DNA of 64,000 nt from Wurfbainia villosa. Its lineage: Eukaryota; Streptophyta; Magnoliopsida; Zingiberales; Zingiberaceae. The notes beneath the pieces were generated by a model. That model did no database searches. It worked only from the letters and a program-made list of their open reading frames with translations, and was not told the DNA's origin. Positions within the stretch are counted from its first letter, which is position 1. Each line of letters starts with the position of its first letter. The stretch lies in the NCBI GenBank assembly GCA_025175895.1, contig CM045996.1, positions 111,279,179 to 111,343,178 of the forward strand, read 5' to 3'. Both the position numbers and the translations under genes were made by a program. Below are positions 45,944 to 58,055 of this stretch, one piece after another.

Positions 45944-47689
45944 TCAAAATAAGTTCTTTCCTATTGGGTTCACTAAGTATTCCTTGGGGATCCATTTCCT
46001 AGCTATTACTTTCTTCTTATCTTGTCCCCTAGCAATTAGACATTTATAGGCCTTTTCATTTTTCTTTTCTTTGTATCCTAGGCCCTTTTTGTTGAAGCTT
46101 GCCCTTTGGCTCCCTATAATCATGTTCAATGTGTTGGAGCCAATAGTGAATTTCTCTAGGGCTTTTGTCAAATAGTCTACCTTTTCCCTTAAAGCCCTAT
46201 TTTCCTCTATGAATGCATCATTAACATCCAAAGGCATATAGTCATGTGAACATGCATCATTTAAGCTAGAAGAAATATCATTATTATTTAAGCATGCATT
46301 TTCTAGCTTATTTTCTAATGCCTTGATTTGATCAAGCATGCTTTTATTTTTCTTTTTCATTCCAAATAAGTCCCTAGTTAAACTAGAAATTATGGAAACT
46401 ATTTTCTTAGGAGAGGCATTCGTTACCATAGTTTCCATGTCTTCTTCTTCTTCTTCGGATGAGGAGGATGTAAAAGCTCCCCCTTCACTTGAGCTCTCTC
46501 CACTTGAGCTTGATTCTTCATTTGAGGAGGAGGAGGAGCAATCCGAGTCATGAAGAGCCATTAGTGCTAGGTTGGAATAGACATGCTCTTCTTCTTCTGA
46601 TGAGGATGAGGAAGCAAGGTCATCCCATGTCTTTGCTTTGAGAGCCATGGCTTTTCCTCTTTCCTTGGCCTTCTTTTCTTCTTCCTTTTTCTTCTTGCTC
46701 CCCTTCTTCTTCTTTTCTTCCTTCTTTTTCCTTTCCTCTTTGATCTTGTTTAGGAGGGGACAATTGTCCCTTATGTGTCCCTCCCCTTGACAATTGTAAC
46801 AAATGATCTTCCCCCTTGGTCTTCTATTCCTATCATGAGATTTATCAAATCTAAAATTCTTAAATGCACGCCTTACCTTCCTTACCATGTAGGCTTCTTC
46901 CGTGCTATCCATGGAAGAGGTAGAGGCTTCATCATCAGAGGAGGAGGGGATATCTATCTTCTTCTTCCCCTTATTTGCCATCAAGGCTACTCCTCTTGAG
47001 GGTTGAATTCTAGGCTCTTCTTGTATTCCTTCAAGCCTAGTTTCGTGGAGCTCCATTGTTGAGAAAAATTCCTCCAAGGTACTTACTTCCAAGTTCTTGG
47101 AGATGTAAAATGAATCCACCATGGAGCTCCATCTTGAGGATCGGGGAAAGGCATCTATGGCCTTCATTACCATATCCCGATTGGAGAGCTTTTCTCCTAC
47201 ACTTGTTAGCCCAATTAATATTTCTTTAAATCTAGAATGTAGGGAAGTTACCTTTTCTCCCTTTTCAAGCTTAATATTTGATAGTTGGGAGCAGAGGAGA
47301 TCCCTTCTTGCTAGCTTGGCTTCCGAAGTGCCTTCATGAAGTTCAACTAGCTTCTCCCACATCTCCTTAGCACCAGAACATTCCCCTATCCTATTGACTT
47401 CTTGTTGGGGGAGTACATTGTATAGGTGGTGCTTGACCTTTGAATTTGCCAAATATTCTTCTCTTTGCCTCTTGCTCCACCTTGATTTCTCCAATGGCTC
47501 CCCATTTTCGTTCCTAGGCAACTCGAAACCGTTTTCCATTATTAATAGAATTTCAAAGTCGGTTTCGAAGAATACCTCCATTCTCTTTTTCCACCAAGAG
47601 AATTCGCCATCGAACTTCGGTGGGTGGATGTTTGAGCCGGCCATTTGAGATGTAGAGCTTGTTGCGGCGGTTAGTCCGGTGACAAGCAA
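45944..47689 (-). CDS. Copia gag of B (SIRE-like)
   Basis: Intact 581-codon frame. MAGSNIHPPKFDGEFSWWKK (Met at about 47644) is probably the real start, since A begins there too; the longer frame adds 15 residues from the primer-site side. The Copia gag core runs to about residue 230. The zinc knuckle CYNCQGEGHIRDNC is at about 297-310 of the longer frame. Lys/Glu and Ser/Glu-rich linkers and a coiled coil follow, with the conserved ending RKWIPKEYLVNPIGKNLF. The stop is TGA where A has TGG (Trp), a G-to-A change, so gag may once have run a little further. With no pol downstream, gag would rely on enzymes from a relative such as F. Confidence 0.95.
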   Translation of the reverse strand: MLVTGLTAATSSTSQMAGSNIHPPKFDGEFSWWKKRMEVFFETDFEILLIMENGFELPRNENGEPLEKSRWSKRQREEYLANSKVKHHLYNVLPQQEVNRIGECSGAKEMWEKLVELHEGTSEAKLARRDLLCSQLSNIKLEKGEKVTSLHSRFKEILIGLTSVGEKLSNRDMVMKAIDAFPRSSRWSSMVDSFYISKNLEVSTLEEFFSTMELHETRLEGIQEEPRIQPSRGVALMANKGKKKIDIPSSSDDEASTSSMDSTEEAYMVRKVRRAFKNFRFDKSHDRNRRPRGKIICYNCQGEGHIRDNCPLLNKIKEERKKKEEKKKKGSKKKKEEEKKAKERGKAMALKAKTWDDLASSSSSEEEEHVYSNLALMALHDSDCSSSSSNEESSSSGESSSEGGAFTSSSSEEEEEDMETMVTNASPKKIVSIISSLTRDLFGMKKKNKSMLDQIKALENKLENACLNNNDISSSLNDACSHDYMPLDVNDAFIEENRALREKVDYLTKALEKFTIGSNTLNMIIGSQRASFNKKGLGYKEKKNEKAYKCLIARGQDKKKVIARKWIPKEYLVNPIGKNLF

Positions 47690-47708
47690 CCTTGCTCTGA
47701 TACCACTT

Positions 47709-48921
47709 GTTGGGGGATCGGTTGGCCGGCTAGAGGGGGGTGAATAGCCCTTTTACGATGTATGTCATATTTTGCTCGTCTACAAAACGTTAGTGCAAGC
47801 GGAATATGCAAATATAAATAAAGACAAGCAAAATATAAACAAGTAATACAAACACGAGATGTAACGTGGTTCACGGCTACGCCGCTAATCCACGGTCCGA
47901 TTCGTCCACGGTGAATCACTCCGCAATCTATCCACTAGATCTCTCCTTTGCACAAAGCTAGGTGGAGGTAACCTCTTTACACAAAAACACTCCTCTTACA
48001 AATATAATGGAAATAAGCTTGAGTAAGAGGATGGAAAGCTTTAGAGAACTTGGGAGAGTATTAGAGCATAAGCATTAGCCTCCCAAACCCCCACCCCCTT
48101 CCTTTTTATAGAGGAAGAGGGTTTCTTCCCGTTGACACAGGATCAGTCGACTGATGCCCTCGATCAGTCGACTGATCCCGTAGCCATTGCCTAATAACGG
48201 CCGCTTTCCACGTTGGATTCCATCCAATGGTATTGGCATCAGTCGACTGATCTTACCATCAGTCGACTGATACTCGATCAGTCGAGTGCTCAATGGAGTC
48301 GACTCCATTACGCGCCGCACGCATTACCATCACCGACCGCCATTCCGGCAATCGATCACGCTGTCGAGACTGCCAAGCACTAAACTAGTTTTATACTAGT
48401 CGATCGACCCATCGACTCAGAGCAGTCGACTGCCATGACATGGCAGTCGACTGCCATGACATGGCAGTCGATTGGTGTCGGGAAAACCCATTCGACACTT
48501 GACCAAAATGGCCAAGTTTCACCTAAGAGCTACCCTTCCCGGGTTACAATCGCTCACTCTCATCCCTCGGAGTCCCTCGCCTTCGAAGTTCTATTTGTTC
48601 GCGGCCACGTCCCTCGGCAGCATCAGGCGCACGGCTCTGCAATGCTCCTTCGCGTCTCTTGTCTCAAAGTCTACTTCTTCCGGCTTCACTCCAAGCTCCT
48701 CGTCCGGCGGTCCCTCGGATGCTCCAAGCGCATGGCTTCCGCAAAGCTATCCTTCACCGACTCAAGGCACGAGTCATGAGATGTGAAACTCGCCACGGCT
48801 CTATGTGCGAATTACTAAGCCCTGCATGACTTCAACGCACATATCAAATCACAATAACAACCTAACTTAAACCCTTTGCCACACCATCAAAACCATATTA
48901 CGGCAAGAGATTGCCTTAACA
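47709..48921 (-). repeat. 5' LTR of B
   Basis: Pairs with 43412-44609. Six exact CAGTCGACTG copies lie between 48140 and 48470, two of them in a GCAGTCGACTGCCATGACAT tandem (48422-48470) that the 3' LTR lacks. TATA is at 48103-48110. The primer site GCTCTGATACCA lies at 47695-47706. Confidence 0.95.
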
Positions 48922-49167
48922 AGGAGCAGAGCGCCTACCAACAGGTGGAGTTCCAGGGATTCCGGGAGCATTTCCAGCGGGCTAAGGAGTTCTACGACGA
49001 GGCCCACATATACTTCTAGGAGGAGGTTGTTCATCGCCAGGATGAGGCCGCCTACTGCATGGAGATGCGACAGCACATGCATGCCCAGCAGGCACAGTGA
49101 GCTAGGGAGGAGGAGCACCGAGCAACCGCTGCATCCACCAGCTCCCAGATCGACCACATGTATATGT

Positions 49168-51076
49168 TGTTAGGGTTGGTTTCATTGATCCGTGAGGGGA
49201 AACTTTTCTTCCTACTTCAACTCGGTCGCTTGTTCATGGCGATCCCATCGATGTCCCCGGATTAAAAATTTAATCCTAGACAAAAGGGAACACACAAGCA
49301 ACCTTGTCATCGTCGTGCTATTCGTTTAGAGAGGTCACTTGAACAAACTTGTTGTTCAAGCGACCAACCTCTATTCTATGATTAGTCGCGGAATAGACGA
49401 TGTACGGATCGCCGACTTTTGTGTTTATGTTCGGGATCCAAGTATTATTTAGCCACAAATAGAATATATCATGTTCATAATTGAAAAACAAATACAAACA
49501 TGTTACAAAAGAGAATAGAGAATCGATATACCTCTCGATCTTCTAATGTATGACCTTCCTCCTTTCGGACGTCGTGTGGGCGACAATCTACCAAAAGTTG
49601 AAGCTCCTAGATCACCAATCTTCCTTCCTTGCTCGTTCTGAGCAAGAGGAAGAATAGAAACAAGGCTCTTTTCCTTCTTTCAACCAACTACCAACCTCCA
49701 AGGATGGAGCTTGCTGCCGGCTAAGAAGGAAGAGGAGATTATGATGGAAACTGGCCAAAACACCAAGGGAAAGCCCTAAATCTTGTTACCACCGGCCAAG
49801 GAGAAGGAGAAGGGAAGGATTGGATGCCGGAAAAAAGATGGAAAGGGCTGGAAAAAGCTATTGGACACCGGCCACCTTGAGGGAAGAAGAAGAAAAGAAA
49901 TACCTTCCTTATTTGGTGCCGCCAACCCCTAAACCCTAGCTTCCAAGCCTTGTCGCCCAAAACCCTAATCCTATCTCTAGTTGGATTCAAGTTGCCACCC
50001 ACCCCTTGCCCTCCTTTTATAGAGTTAGGGATAAGCCTCCTTTTAATCTCCACCATTGGTTCTAGGGATTTAATCTCAACCGTCGGATCTAGAGATTTAA
50101 TCTCAACCGTCGGATCTAGAGTTTTAATCTCTACCTTTGGATCTAGAGTTTTGTTTCTATACATTGGATCTAAGCTTCATGAGGTTTTAATAGGCTAAAA
50201 TATGGACCATGAGGAGGAGTTGGATCTTGGCCACCCATGGATCAAGCCCATATAAAGTCTGATCCATTAATGATAATCCAATCCACTAAAGGATTATCAT
50301 TGATCTACCTCACCAACCCCCATAAGTTAATATGGGCTCCATATATTATTTGTACATTTGTTCCCCGTGTTTAAGATCTCGAATGTCCGTCGATTAATTA
50401 ATTTACTGACCATTAATTAATCAACATCTAACTCCATGAGTAGTACCACTCAACCTTTTCATCATGCCGGACCAAGTCCACATGTAGGGTTTACATGATG
50501 AACCTTATGAGCTCCTCAAGGGGACATCATCATCCTAATATATAGGACACGGTTTCCTCCTATAATTAACGGCACACCATATAAATAATATCATCTCCCA
50601 ACTTATCGAGCATATCGATTTAATCTATAAATCTCGCCCATTGGTAAATCAAAGAGATGAATACTAAGTATATGTGCCCGTTATTATATCGGGATTAAGA
50701 GTATGTACAATATAATATCTGAGGTCTGATTCAATTATGTAGTCAGCAATAAATCGAATCACCTCTAAGTCGGTCCTGCTCAATACACACAAAGTGCACT
50801 AGTGTGATTCTATGGTCAAGACAAACCAATCCCAAATCACACTACAACCATACCAATGGTTTGTCCAAAGCCATCTCGGTTGTGAGCCTTTACTTATACT
50901 TTACAAGGAACCGATAACATGATCTCCCGTGTGACACCACACACCATGTTATCTACAATGTAATGTATTAGACAATATGCATAGCCATAAAAATATGCAA
51001 ACAATGATCATGTGATTCTTATTTCAAAATAAAGACGTTCATACAAAAGGTAGACTTTTCAGTATACATCCCAACA
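49168..51076 (-). repeat. 3' LTR of C
   Basis: 1909 bp, TGTTAGGGTTGG...ATCCCAACA. TATA (CTTTTATAG on plus) is near 50016-50024. The AATGATAATCC hairpin shared with D is at about 50268-50300. Confidence 0.95.
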
Positions 51077-51109
51077 ATCTCCCACTTATACTAAAAGACT
51101 ATGCTGTCC

Positions 51110-54100
51110 TCAAACTTTCATACATCTGATCCCCATTCCCTCCACATGCCTATCAAAAGCTCTCGCCGGAAGGGCCTTAGTGAAAGGATCTGCCAGGTTA
51201 TCCTTCGATGCAATCTTGGCCACAATAACTTCTCCTCTCTTTATGATTTCTCGTATCAGGTGGTACTTGCGCTCTATGTGTTTACATGCCTTGTGGGCTC
51301 GTGGTTCCTTCGAGTTTGCAACTATACCACTATTATCACAATAAATTGTGATAGTTCTAGGCAAACCAGGAAACACATCCAAGTCCATCAGGAAGTTCCT
51401 GAGCCACACAACTTCTTTGGCCACCTCATAGGCTGCCACATACTCAGCTTCCATGGTGGAGTCCGCCACGTATTTCTGCTTGACACTCCTCCATACAATG
51501 GCTCCACCTCCCAAAGTAAACACAAAACCTGAGGTAGACTTACTGTTATCCCTATCAGATTGGAAGTCGGAATCCGTGTAACCCACAGGGAGTAATTGGT
51601 TTTTCTGGTAAACTAGCATATAATCCCTAGTCCTTCTCAGGTACTTCAATATATGCTTTACCGCAGTTCAATGTCCCTGTCCTGGATTACTCTGATATCT
51701 GCTGACCATGCCCACGGCAAAGCAGATATCTGGTCTCGTACATAGCATCGCATACATGAGGCTTCCTACTGCCGAAGCATAAGGAACCGCCTTCATCTCC
51801 TCTATCTCCTCAGATGTTTTAGGATACATCTCCTTAGATAAAGGAACTCCATGCCTGAAAGGTAGAAAACCCTTCTTGGAGTTCTGCATGCTAAAACGAT
51901 CCATAATCGTGTCTATGTATGAAGCTTGGGATAAGCACAACATCCTTTTCCTGTGATCCCTTATAACCTTGATCCCAAGGATGTGTCCCACCTCTCCCAA
52001 GTCCTTCATATCAAACTGTTTGGACAACCATACCCTTACGTCCGATAACACCTTGATATTGTTTCCAATCAACAAAATGTCATCTACGTATAGTACAAGA
52101 AATACCACTACGTTTCTGTCACATCTCTTGTATACACAAGACTCATCCGAACTTTGAATAAATCCATAAGACTGGATTACCTCATCAAAGCGGATGTTCC
52201 AAGACCTCGAAGCTTGCTTCAATCCATAAATGAACCGATTAAGCTTATATACAAGATGCTCTTTGCCCTTAGCAATGAATCCCTCTGGTTGCTTCATATA
52301 GATGTTTTCCTCAAGACTTCCATTAAGGAAAGATGTCTTGACATCCATCTGCCACACCTCATAATCCATATGAGCTGCTATGCATGAGAGAATCTGGATA
52401 GACTTAAGCATGGCTACTGGCGAAAAGGTCTCCTCATAATCGATACCCTCTTTCTGAGTATACCCCTTCGCAACAAGCCTCACTTTGAAGATCTCAACCT
52501 TCCCATCTATTCCTCTCTTTCTTTTGTAGATCCACTTGCATCCAATGGTTTTTACACCATCGGGTGGTTCTACTAGCTCCCAGACCTGATTTGAATCCAT
52601 AGATTCAATCTCAGTATTCATTGCATTTTGCCAAGATGCTGCATCTTTATCTTGGATTGCCTCGTCATATGTCTAGGGATCAGGTTTATGTTCGCCAGGG
52701 ACCAAATCAGAAGATTCTCCCAAGAACATGAATCTATCAGGCTGTCTCACAACCCTCCCACTATGAGGAGGTATCACCTGTGTATCCTCTGTGACTCGCG
52801 GTGCAGTGACTTGTGGTATATCCTCTTGTACCGGTGGTACTGAAGAAGTGATTTCCCCTTTTAATTCCTCCAGAACAATTTTACTCTTGGGCTTGTAGCT
52901 CATCACATAGGCTTCCTCTAGAAATCTGGCGTTCGTGCTAACGATCACCCTCTGATCTCTAGGACTATAAAACAAACCACCCTTCGTTCCTCTAGGATAG
53001 CCAACGAACATGCGTACTTCTATATGAGGTTCCAACTTACCATCATCTGCCTTCATCACATGTGTTGGACTCCTCCATATCCGAATATGTCTTAGATTAG
53101 GCTTTCGCCCAGTCCACAACTCTGTGGGAGTAGAAGGCACTGATTTAGATGGAACCAAGTTCAGAATGTACACCGCCGTATCTAGAGCATTTCCCCAGAA
53201 CGAATCTGGCAACTCAGAATAACTCATCATCGATCTAACCATCTCCATAAGAGTCCTATTCCTTCGCTCTGCTACACCATTCTGCTGGGGTGTGCCAGGT
53301 GCAGACAATTGGGATTGAATCCCAGCCTCTGATAAGTAATTCCTAAACTCTCCTAAGAGGTACTCGCCACCACGATCAGATCGTAGTGTCTTGATACTTT
53401 TACCTTGACGTTTCTCCATATCATCCTTGAATTCTTTGAACTTGTCAAAGCATTCAGACTTGCGGCGCATTAGGTAAATGTATCCATATCTTGAGTAATC
53501 GTCTATAAAAGAGACGAAATACTCAAAACCACCTCTAGCATGGATAGACATAGGACCACACAAATCAGAATGAACCAATTCTAACACATCTTTGGCTCTA
53601 TACCCCTTGGCTTTAAAAGGCCTCTTGGTCATTTTACCCTCCAAGCAAGATTCACAGGTTGGGAAATCCTCCACCACTAATGAACCCAGAGGTCCATCAG
53701 CTATCAACCTTTGAATTCTGCTTAGGTTAATATGACCAAGCCTAAGATGCCAAAGATATGTTTGGTTCATCTTCGAAGGTTCTTTTCTCTTATTGGAATT
53801 AGAAGATGAGTTATTAACTTCAATTTGCATCGTGGGAGGTTTTGGTTCAAGTGTGTATAAATTTCCTATCAATGCACCTGAACAGATAATATCCCTATTC
53901 CTTTTTATAACAACTCTGTCATTAAAAGAAATAGAATATCCATCCATAAACAATTTAGAAATCGAAATTAAATTATTTCTAAATAAAGGTACATAAAGAC
54001 AATTCTTAAGAACCAAAAGTTTATTTTTCTCAAAAGATAAATGAATATCTCCCACTGCAACAGCCGCCACCTTCGTGGCATCGCCCAAGTACACGATAAT

Positions 54101-55033
54101 CTCCCCCTCAGCCAGTCGTCTGCTTTCCTAGAACCCCTGCAAAGTATTGCAGATATGATCAGTGGCTCCCGTATCTACACACCAGGTGTTGGTAGATAAC
54201 ACCGCTTAACATTTTTCAATGATTAGACCAAAAGATGTACCTTTGTTCTGCTTGCGGTTGGGGCAGCCCTTCTTCCAGTGTCCAATCTGCTTACAAGTGA
54301 AGCACTTACCTTTCGACTTCTTCACTCCTCCCTGAGTACCTCCCACCTCCTTCGCCCCAGTTTATTTCTTCTTCTTCTTGCCTTTCGGCTTAGAAGTAGA
54401 AACCTTTTGGGTCACCATGGCATGTTCCTGAGCACTCTGACGAAATAGCCCCTCTGCCGCCTGGAGTTCTGTCAGAAGTTCCTCCAACGAATACAACCTC
54501 TTGTTCATGTTGTAGTTCAGGCGAAACTACTCAAAACTCCTAGGTAGAGACTGGAGAATGATATCGGCCTGGGTTTCCCCATCGATCTCAGCTCCAAGGA
54601 CCTCCAGCTCATTCAAATGAGCCATCATCTTGAGAACATGATCTCTTACGGGTGTTCCCTCGATCATGGTGGTCGTCATCAAGTTTCTCATGGCTTCTTG
54701 CCTCGCAACCCGATTCTGGTGTCCGAAAAGCTCTTTGAGATTGAGCATCATGTCATAAGCAGTGGACATGGCTTGATATTGATGTTGTAGTACATTTGAC
54801 ATAGATGTCAAAATGTAACACCGCGCCATCTCATCGGCCTTGATCCACTTCTTATAACTCTCTCTCTCCTTTTCCCCAGAATCATCTGCAGGCTTAGGAG
54901 GGCACTCTTCGAGGAGTACATATTTGTATTCCTCAGCAGTCAAGACAATGTCTAGATTCCTCTTCCAATCAACATAGTTGGGTCCAATAAGTTTATTCTC
55001 TTTCAATATCACAGCAAGCGGGTTGAAAGTCAT
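51110..55033 (-). pseudogene. Copia gag-pol polyprotein of C, few stops
   Basis: Gag starts MTFNPLAVILKENKLIGPNY at 55033 (the open frame extends 16 codons upstream, but D starts here). Stops: TAG at about 54524 (CAG to TAG), some in the gag tail, TAG at about 52670 (TGG to TAG), and TGA at about 51665 (TGG to TGA). Between them: zinc knuckle CFTCKQIGHWKKGC near 54260-54305, protease VDTGATDH, LWHLRLGHINLS, integrase with HSDLCGP and the pair RSDRGGE / VAERRNRT, RT from WIYKRKRGIDGK through QMDVKTSFLNGS to YVDD, and RNase H ending GIRCMKV. Catalytic residues look intact, unlike D. Its product would cut, copy and integrate the element. Confidence 0.95.
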
Positions 55034-56092
55034 TTTGAAAGAAAACCTAAGAATCACATAGATCAAAACATTAGATTTCAAAAAATTATTGATTCCTCAA
55101 ACAATAAAATTTTAAAATCAACCAACACCTCAAAACATCGAGAATATCATATGCCACGATAGTGTGGACGTATACGAATTCTACATTTGTAAGAGGAGGT
55201 TTTACCCATTAATTTTACTATCTTGTCAACCTAACTTTTTGACAAGTAAAATTAATAGTTGGTTCCTCTTTGGCCCTACAAATAAAAGCAGTGACTCCGA
55301 TGGGGAAGATACTTATATTTGTATCTAAGTGTTCACCATTACTCGGTACCAAGGTAATTATCTCGGGTTATGTGCCTTCCGATGGGGAAGTACACACGCT
55401 CCTTAATAATTCCCTATAACCATATTCGACCTTGTGATCCGCAAACAAACTCATCCGATGGGGAGGAAGGCACTCAGAGCCGACGCGCAAGTTTGTTTGC
55501 ATCACTTGTCAAATCGTAATGGAGGCCATGGGAATTTATAAAAAATTTCCCTCTCCCACTTAGTAATTTGAAAATGAGGAATTTTATAGCCTACGACAAA
55601 CATATCAAACAATAAGAAATAAATATAAAAAATAAATTATTTTCCAACTATTATGGCTTTTGTCTTCAATATGTCTCCCGTCGCATCGCCTTCTCGTCCG
55701 CTCCTCCTATGTCATATACGAGCCATCCAGAGATCTGAGCCGAGACTAAAATCTATTTTAATTTACATCCATCGATCCTATACACCACGAGAGAGTGTAC
55801 ATGAAATCTAGATCGAAAGTAAACTAAAATAAAAAGAGTGGCTAAACAATGTCGTATCTAATTTACAAAAATAAATAAATACTAGCCTCGTCAACCCCGA
55901 GGATTCAACAAAATATACACATACAATCACATACACACATATGGCCATAATAGTCGGATCTTATGCCTGCAACCAAAGAGTTAACCTACGCATATCCTAT
56001 AATTATTCGGCCCATATAATATATGGAAAAAATGCATAAGTGTAACCGAATCCTAAACACACAAAATCGGAAACCTTGGCTCTGATACCAAT
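55034..56092 (-). other. Untranslated leader and primer site of C
   Basis: About 1 kb of leader matching that of D. The primer site GCTCTGATACCA (56079-56090) is intact here, in contrast to D. Confidence 0.85.
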
Positions 56093-57967
56093 TGTTAGGG
56101 TTGGTTTCATTGATCCGTGAGGGGAAACTTCGCTTCCCACTTCAACTTGGTCGCTTGTTCATGGCGATCCCATCGATGTCCCTGGATTAAAAATTTAATC
56201 CTAGACAAAAGGGAACACCCAAGCAACCTTGTCATCGTCGTGCTATTCATTTAGAGAGGTCACTTGAACAAACTTGTTGTTCAAGCGACCAACCTCTATT
56301 CTACGAGTAGCCACGGAATAGACGATGTACGGATCGCCGACTTTTGTGTTTATGTTCGGGATCCAAGTATTATTTAGCCACAAATAGAATATATCATGTC
56401 CATAATTGAAAAACAAATACAAATATGTTACAAAAGAGAATAGAGAATCGATATACCTCTCGATCATCTAATGTATGACCTTCCTCCTTTCGGACGTCGT
56501 GTGGGTGACGATCTACCAAAAGTTGAAGCTCCTAGATCACCAATCTTCCTTCCATGCTCGTTCCGAGTAAGAGGAAGAATAGAAACAAGGCTCTTTTCCT
56601 TCTTTCAACCAACCACCAACCTCCAAGGATGGAGCTTGCCGCCGGCCAAGAAGGAAGAGGAGATTATGATGGAAACCGGCCAAGACACCAAGAGAAAGCC
56701 CTAAATCTTGTTACCACTGGCCAAGGAGAAGGAGAAGGGAAGGATTGGATGCCGAACAAAAGCTAGAAAGGGTTGGAAAAAGTTGTTGGACGCCGGCCAC
56801 CTTGAGGGAAGAAGAAGAAAAGAAATACCTTCCTTATTTGGTGCCGCCAACCCCTAAACCCTAGCCTCCAAGCCTTGCCGCCCAAAACCCTAATCCTATC
56901 TCTAGTTGGATTCAAGTTGTCGCCCACCCCTTGCCCTCCTTTTATAGAGTTAGGGATAAGCCTCCTTTTAATCTCCACCATTGGTTCTAGGGATTTAATC
57001 TCAACCGTCGGATCTAGAGATTTAATCTCAACCATCGGATCTAGAATTTTGTTTCTATCCATTGGATCTAAGCTTCATGAGATTTTAATAGGCTACAATA
57101 GGGACCATGAGGAGGAGTTGGATCTTGGCCACCCATGGATCAAGCCCACATAAAGTCCGATCCATTAATGATAATCCAATCCACTAAAGGATTATCATTG
57201 ATCTACCTCATCAACCCCCATAAGTTAATATGGGCTCCATATATTATTTGTACATTTTCTCCCCATGTTTAAGATCTCGAATGTCCGTTGATTAATTAAT
57301 TTCAGTATACTTCGTTCCAGTTACGTATTGCTCTAAGGTAAAGTACCACTCAACCTTTTCGTCATGTGGACAAGTCACTGCATTCGTGATGAACCTTATG
57401 AGATCCTCAAGGGGAAATCATCATCCTAATATATAGGACATGATTTCCTCCTATAATCAACGACACACCATATAAATAATATCATCTCCCAACTTACCGA
57501 GCCTATCGATTTAATCTATAAATCTCGCCCATTGGTAAATCAAAGAGATGAATACTAAGTATATGTGCCCGTTATTATATCGGGATTAAGAGTATAAACA
57601 TTATAATATTTGAGGTCTGATTCGATTATGTAGTCAGCAATAAATCGAATCACCTCTAAGTCGGTCCTGCTCAATACACACAAAGTGCAATAGTGTGATT
57701 CTATGGTCAAGACAAACCAATCCCAAATCACACTACAACCATTCCAATGGTTTGTCCAAAGTCATCTCAGTTGTGAGCCTTTACTTATACTTTACAAGGA
57801 ACCGATAACATGATCTCCCGTGTGACACCACACACCATGTTATCTACAATGTAATGTATTAGACAATATGCATAGCCATAAAAATATGCAAACAATGATC
57901 ATGTGATTCTTATTTCAAAATAAAGATGTTCATACAAAAGGTAGACTTTTTAGTATACATCCCAACA
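56093..57967 (-). repeat. 5' LTR of C
   Basis: 1875 bp, close to the 3' LTR except around 57300-57410, where unrelated sequence resembling a sequencing adapter replaces about 40-50 bp and the next 60 bp align poorly. TATA (CTTTTATAG on plus) is near 56939-56947. Confidence 0.95.
57305..57345. other. Sequencing-adapter-like segment in C LTR
   Basis: ACTTCGTTCCAGTTACGTAT followed by TGCT, with GTAT before it, matches the Oxford Nanopore ligation adapter as I remember it (core ACTTCGTTCAGTTACGTATT) apart from one extra C. CTAAGGTAAAG follows, close to the AAGGTTAA barcode flank. The corresponding site in the 3' LTR (about 50400-50450) has TTAATTAATC...CATGAGTAG instead. It is probably not biological. 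Confidence 0.75.
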
Positions 57968-58055
57968 TACGTGGCATCAGCGGCTCAGCAGCAGGTTCTC
58001 CCAGGATCCAGAGATGCCCAGGCTCCCAGACTTTCCACCTCATCCACCATATTAG

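Larger units (their letters stand above)
43412..48921 (-). mobile_element. Element B: pol-less SIRE-like Copia
   Basis: 3' LTR 43412-44609, 5' LTR 47709-48921, primer site 47695-47706, gag 45944-47689, polypurine tract 44610-44629. The target duplication is perfect, AGGAG (43407-43411 and 48922-48926). It is inserted in the Athila ORF1-like gene of E. No pol domains are present: 1.3 kb of AT-rich sequence follows gag. Structure, LTR words and gag are those of A, but B is a separate, younger-looking copy. Confidence 0.95.
49168..57967 (-). mobile_element. Element C: Copia, complete (same family as D)
   Basis: 3' LTR 49168-51076, polypurine tract ATCTCCCACTTAT 51077-51089, pol and gag 51110-55033, primer site 56079-56090 (TGGTATCAGAGC on minus), 5' LTR 56093-57967. 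The target duplication is TATGT (49163-49167) and TACGT (57968-57972), one transition apart. It is inserted in the Athila ORF1-like gene of E, 241 bp beyond the B insertion. Confidence 0.95.
42191..58055 (+). pseudogene. Athila ORF1-like gene of E, interrupted by B and C
   Basis: Exists in three parts: 42191-43411, 48927-49167 and 57973-58055. The first reads FLSSLEVEILTGRE, ITFRLFNIEHEWTLHQWNSC, then GVVRASELFCLWDMLQERSS and INVGGLLTHICHRMGYNYTT, the pattern of the Athila ORF1 / plant retrotransposon ORF1 family (unknown function). It has a TAA at 42731-42733 between two open stretches. A proline/serine-rich tail is followed by a Gln/Glu-rich helical stretch in the second part (stops near 49018 and 49099) and ends PRLPDFPPHPPY with TAG at 58053. 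The minus-strand copy in G (63899-64000) shows the uninterrupted order across the C insertion. It may be structural or envelope-like, which is unproven. Confidence 0.75.

Noticed and set aside
48140..48480. CRISPR-like regular spacing of CAGTCGACTG
   Set aside because: Copies are too short, unevenly spaced and inside a eukaryotic LTR; no cas genes exist.
49739..50198. Opposed open frames of 141 and 82 codons, and copies at 56763-57153
   Set aside because: They lie in the LTRs of C around a short repeat (ATCTCAACCGTCGGATCTAG); both LTRs carry versions of them.
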